64,000 nucleotides of DNA, taken from the NCBI GenBank assembly GCA_029204225.1, contig CM055092.1, positions 86,288,032-86,352,031 of the forward strand. The letters are read 5' to 3'. The notes below the pieces were generated by a model, which saw only the letters and a list, made by a program, of their open reading frames with translations, had not been told where the DNA came from and did not search any database. Of the stretch, positions 48,501 through 54,500 are shown in pieces (the stretch's first letter is position 1; each line of letters begins with the position of its first letter). Made by a program: the position numbers and the translations under genes. The DNA is from Diphasiastrum complanatum. Lineage: Eukaryota; Streptophyta; Lycopodiopsida; Lycopodiales; Lycopodiaceae.

Positions 48501-51500
48501 GTTGAGATCTGACAGAAATCGTCGGTTGAGATCTGAGCGAATGTCGTGGGTTGAGATCTTGGCGAATCCCGTCGGTTGAGATCTAAGCGAATCCCGTATC
48601 TGAGCGAATGCCGTCGGTTGAGATCTGAGCGAATGCCGTCGATTGAGCGAATGTTGTCGGTTGAGATCTGAGCAAATCCCGTCGGTTGAGATCTGAGCGA
48701 ATCCCGTCGGTTGAGATCTCAGCAAATCCCATCGGTTGAGATCTGAGCAAATCCTGTTGGTTGAGATTTGACAAAACCTCATTATGAAGGAATGGACTTG
48801 TTTGATGCAAGTGAAGAACTTCAAGGGGAAAAACATGACTGTGGTTCAGAGTAGTTGTTCTTATGGAAAAGGTGTATCTCCAGGAATGTTTGTATGCTTG
48901 AGATACAAGTCAAACAGAAATGAGGTCGCTAAAAGTGTCAGAATCATTTCATATGGTGTAGCCTATCATTTGTTGACCTAGAACATCCATGACTCGAGTA
49001 TTTACAGGAAAAAGAAAATGCATAGAAAGTACATAAGTAATGGCATGAATTATAAACAAGGAACGAGGTTAAAAACAGGCATGCAAAACGAGAATTACAA
49101 GCAAGGAAATAAGAAAATAAAAAAGAATAAAAAATGTAAAATATATAGTAGGGATAGGATGTTAAATTGGGTCAACAAAAAACAACTCTTCGTAATACCG
49201 CCGAAGACGACCACCGTTGACGACAATGTCGAGAAGTATTCTGTCAAGTGTTTGCAACTGGACTGCACCATTAGGAGAGATTTTATTAATAACATACGGT
49301 CCCTCACTTCTGAATTTCAATTTGCCGGGGTGCTTCTTTGATGTAAAAAGAAGCACCTGGTCACCTAAGTGTAGATCTTTATTGCGTAGGTGACGGTCAT
49401 GCCAGGCCTTTTGGCGTCGTTTGTTAACCAGTTGTGCGTGGTAAAATATAAGTCTTGTCTCGCATAACTGGGCTAACGTAAATAGCCTAGTTTTGACTTG
49501 TTGTTCGATTGTAGCTTTTTCACAGAGATCTATTGAAAAAGCTTCCATGACTCTTAGCGAAGGGACTAAGAATTCTACGGGCATTACCGCCGAAGACGAC
49601 CACCGTTGACAACAGTGTCGAGGAGTATTCCGTCAAGTGTTTGCAACTGGACTGCACCATTAGGAAAGATTTTATTAATAACATACGGTCCCTCACTTCT
49701 GAATTTCAATTTGTCGGGGTGCTTCTTTGATGTATAAAAAAGCACCTGGTCACCTAAGTGTAGATCTTTATTGCGTAGGTGACGGTCATGCCAGGCCTTT
49801 TGGCGTCATTTGTTAACCAGTTGTGCGTGGTAAATCTCGTCTCGCATAACTGGGCTGTAAATAGCCTAGTTTTGACTTGTTGTTCGATTGTAGCTTTTTC
49901 ACAGAGATCTGTTGAAAAAACTTCCATGACTCTTAGCGAAGGGACTAAGAATTCTACGGGCATTACCGCCTCTTGACCATATACTAAGTGGAAAGGTATA
50001 ACCCACCCAGTGGCTTTCTTCGAGGTGGTGCGGTAAGCCCAGATAGCTGAAAAAAGTTTTGTTTTCCAATCAAAGTGACTGGTTTCAACTATCTTTGTCA
50101 AAATTTTACATATCGTCTTGTTAGTTGATTCTGCCTGGCCATTACATCTAGGATAGTACGGTGTACTTTTTCTGTGAACGACAAGGTAATGGCGTAGGAG
50201 GTTATCAATGACAGCATTTAAAAAATGCGTGCCGCGATCACTAACTAGCTCTATGGGACAGCCAAAACGTGTAATAATGTTTTCGTAAAGAAAACGCACG
50301 ACTGTTTTTGCGTTGGCATCCTTCGTTGCTCGAGCCTCAACCCACTTAGTGGCGTAATCTGTGGCTATGAGGATGTAGCGAGCTTGGGTATGTTTTGCTG
50401 CTGGACTGATTGGTCCAACAAAGTCAATTCCCCACTTATGGAAGGCTTCGCCTTCTATAATGGGAGTCAATGGCGTGAAGTCTGCTTTGGTATTTTTCTT
50501 GGCTCGTTGACAAACATCACACGCTTTCATGACAGCAAACGTGTCCTTAAACAAAGATGGCCACCACAGTCCTGCTCGAAGGATAATCTTAGCTGTGGCT
50601 TCAGCAGAAAAGTGGCCGCCGCCAATGCCCTCATGAGCCTAAGATACGATAGGTCGTATCTCAGATTCATAAGCACATCGTCGAATTATACCGTCAACAC
50701 CCCTTTTGTAAAGTTGTCCCACTATTAACTGAAAGGGCGCTGCTTTTAGCAAAAAATTTCTCTTTGTCACCGTACTCGGGCCTTCTTTGAGTCTGCCTGA
50801 TGTGAGGAATTGAGTTATCTCCTCAGCCCATAAGGGTGTAGCATCAATCTGAAAAAGGCATGCATCAGGGAGATCATCCTTGACTGGTGCAGTTGCTTTT
50901 TCAGCACTTGGTAGTCGGGAAAGGTGATCTGCCATGAAATGTTGGGTCCCCTTCCGAACGACTACGCGGAAATGAAATTCCTCTAATATCAACAGCCATC
51001 GAGCTATACGTCCCGTTTTACAGGATTTATTAACGATATATAATAGGGCTTGATGGTCGGTGTAGAATGCAAAGGTCTGGCCTAATAAATAATGTCTTAG
51101 TTGTTGTACAACATAGACCATCGCCAATGCTTCTCTCTCGGTGGTTGTATAGTTTACTTCAGCAAGCACCAGTTGCCTGCTCAAGAAACGTATTGGGAAG
51201 TCTTTGCCATACTCGCCCGGTTGTGCAAGAAGACCTCCAATGGCATACTTACTTGCGTCAGTATGCACATGGAACTCTTTCGTGTAATCTGGCGAGCGGA
51301 GTATGGGAGCCGTGGCAAGGGCTGTTTTCAACTCCTCAAAGGCTATCGGGACACTATCTGATTCGTCATATGTTGTGGATGACCAATCATCGTATACCTT
51401 GGCGGGCTTGACATGGCCTGTTGAGTCAACCGTGACTCGTTTATCGTGGTTGCCAAAGGTAATTCTGCTATGCTTCCAATCTTGGACAACACCTGCCATC

Positions 51501-54500
51501 TGGAGCCAGGGTGTACCAAGAAGGAGTTTATAAGTATTGTTATCTTCTGGTAAGTCTAAGATGACACAATCAATTACAAATTTGACACCTGCTATTCGAA
51601 CTTTAATATTTGACAAATGAACAGCAAGGTCTGTAACTCGTTGATCAACCATGCGAAGTTTATATCGTGGTTGATCGAGGGTATGGAAACCCCACGATTT
51701 TGCCAATACAAAGCCATTATATTTACGCCTGATCCGCTATCAAGGATAGCAGATACTGCGGGATAGTCTTTATAGGACAAAGGCAGGGTGATGCTAGTCC
51801 CCTTAGCAACAACTATATTCAGCAGATGCATAGGAATCTGGGGAATTTCAGGAATCTCTTCGGGTTTCCGCTGTTCATCAGGAATAGTAGGCAGCTGGAA
51901 ACTACGATGAATATATCGTTGAAGTCCGGTGAAGGATTTTATTGCGCTATGGAACGGCATGGTGAGTGGAGCTTGCAGGAGGTCAGAAAATACTTCAAGT
52001 CCCTGTAGGGATTGCTCCTTTTCGGGGATTTGAGCTGATAACAGACTGTCTGTATGTTCTTCCTCTCGCAAAAACTCATCTCGAAATTCATTGTATTGCC
52101 TTTGTTCCACTTTTGGGTCTGGGTTTTGGTAATGTGGAAGCTGTCAAGTGGCTTCCATGTGGGTCAGCAGATTTGTTATTGTTTTGTTGTTGTTCTTGTT
52201 GTTGGCGTTGCGCTCTAGTGAGAACTCTAACAGGTTCGGATGATATATGACGTGCTGGAAGGATCTCGTTAGGTTGTTTAGGACAATCCTTGAAACTGTG
52301 TTTGCGAACACAGTCTGGACATTCCGCATGGTATTGGTTTTTAACTATACAGTCAACCATGAAATGTCCCGTTTCACCACAAATGAAGCAGCGGTTGCTC
52401 ATTGGTCCTGTGGCTATAGCGTAACCATCTTGGATGGCTAGTTGTGTTGGGTTTTCTGGTGGTGCGGAATACTCATCTCGTTTGCACGAGCATGAGTTGT
52501 CGGTTTGATATTGGTGAGGACTAGATGATGGAAGTGTTGTATCGTGATGATATGAGTGATCGTAGGAATTTTCTACCAAGTGTGCTTGTGCAGACTCTCG
52601 AGGGTGCCTATGTTTTTGTGCTCCTAGATCAAGTTGTCCTCTTGGAGGTGATCCTAAGAGCGCCAGTTGTCGTTGAGGTTCATGTCTAGGTTGTCTGGGC
52701 AACTCTTGTATATGGACTTGGTTGTTTCGTGGTTGGTAATGCGTGTGTTGGTTCTGTGAAACAAACGGTTGTCGAAGAGGTTGATAATGTCCCCCTGACT
52801 AATTTTGAGGCTGATTCCTCGGGTTATAATAGCAATAAAGTGATGTGTGCCCCATAAAGTCGCAGATGTCACATTTGATCAATGAAGTATTTGGGACTGG
52901 TTGATATGAAGGGCACTCATTGCCAGTGTGTGCACCTCGACAGTGAGGGCACCATGTGTTCTCTCGTCTATGGTGGATTTGGCCAGTGGGTAACTGACCT
53001 GGCATCGAACTCTGGATAGACTTAAGAGGGTTTTGAAACTCTTTCGTGAGTTTCTCCATTTGTTGTTGGTGTTGTTGGTTAAGCAACTCCATCTGTGTTT
53101 TCCACAACTGTTCTCGTGTAGCTTCTTGGACTGCATGATGTGCTCTCCGTTCATGTGGTTCATCGACATCTGAGCCCTCGTCTTCCTCCCGAATGGCATC
53201 AGACATGTCTTGTTTGAATGATGTATATTCATCATTGGAACGAAGTTCACGTCGTATCCATCGTGGGAGTCCAACGAGGAACCAAATTATGAGCATGGAC
53301 TCAGTGGGTTGCTCTTGTACCTGACTTTTTAATCTTTTTAATCGTTCAATGTAGTCACGTACTTTCTAGTCTTTCGTCATTTTGATGTTACTTAGCTTGA
53401 CAAAAGGACTTTCTATCAAGCGAAATGGCTTGAAGCGTTTGATAAAGGCCTCCTTCAAGAGTGACCAGTCACGTTTATCTTCACGATCAAGGTTAAAAAA
53501 CCATTCTCGTGCGCGATCGATCATAGTCATCGAGAAGAGCTGTACCATGGCGTCTGGTGATGTCTCGCCATAGACATCACATGCATTCTCAAAGACTTGA
53601 AGAAATCTTTGAGGATCAGTGTTACCATCGTACTTAGATAAATCTAGCTTTGGGGTATGTTTTTCAGTACATGGAACATTATTTGCAAAAGCTCTGTTTA
53701 AGTGAGCTCGTGCATGTGAAGATTCGGCAGCATGAAATGTGGTCGTTCATATGGAGCTTCATAACGCATGGGTTCCCATCTGTCGAATGGGTTGGTGGAT
53801 GGCTCTTGGACTTGGGATTTCATCCTGAAGTATCTATTAAATCGAGCCTGTTCGGTGGATGGGGAGACCATCTCTGGTGGATAGTCCTCTGTGGAATTCG
53901 GATCATAGGGACGATCTATAACAACTTTAGAGTACGTTAGGATTGTGGAAATAGGCCTCGTGGACTTGTTGATAACTTAACTCGTTGGATAGTATGTTCG
54001 GAATGCGGTTGCTACGGTTGTAAAAGTGGAAGTGGTGTGATTGCGGTCCCTACGGTAGCTACGGTGCATTTGTTGGCAATGGCTATGGCTCAAGTCACTT
54101 ACTATGGTGGAATGTGGTCGCGGTTGGAATGCGACTAATTGCGGTTTAGTGCGGGTAGGATGGTTCACGGGAGTGGCAGGTGCATACGGTATGTTTTCGG
54201 TCGCTACGGTGCAAAGAGTGAAGCAATCGGGGTGATGTTGAATGTAGTCCCTACGGCTCAATGCAGTTCCCACGGTGCAGAGTGGTCACTACGGATCAAT
54301 GCGGTCGCTACTACGGAAGGCGGTCGCAATGGCTGTAGTGCGGGTGAATATGGTCTCGACGGTTCAAGGGTCGGTTGAGATCTGAGATTATGCGTCGGTC
54401 GAGATCCGAGACTATGCGTCGGTCGAGATCCGACGTGAGGTCGTCGGTCGAGATCCGACGCGAGGTCGTCGGTCGAGATCCGACGCCGAGATCCTACGCG

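Noticed and set aside
48395-48778. CRISPR-like array
   Set aside because: Units are contiguous 24-25-bp repeats without unique spacers, inside a plant retrotransposon.
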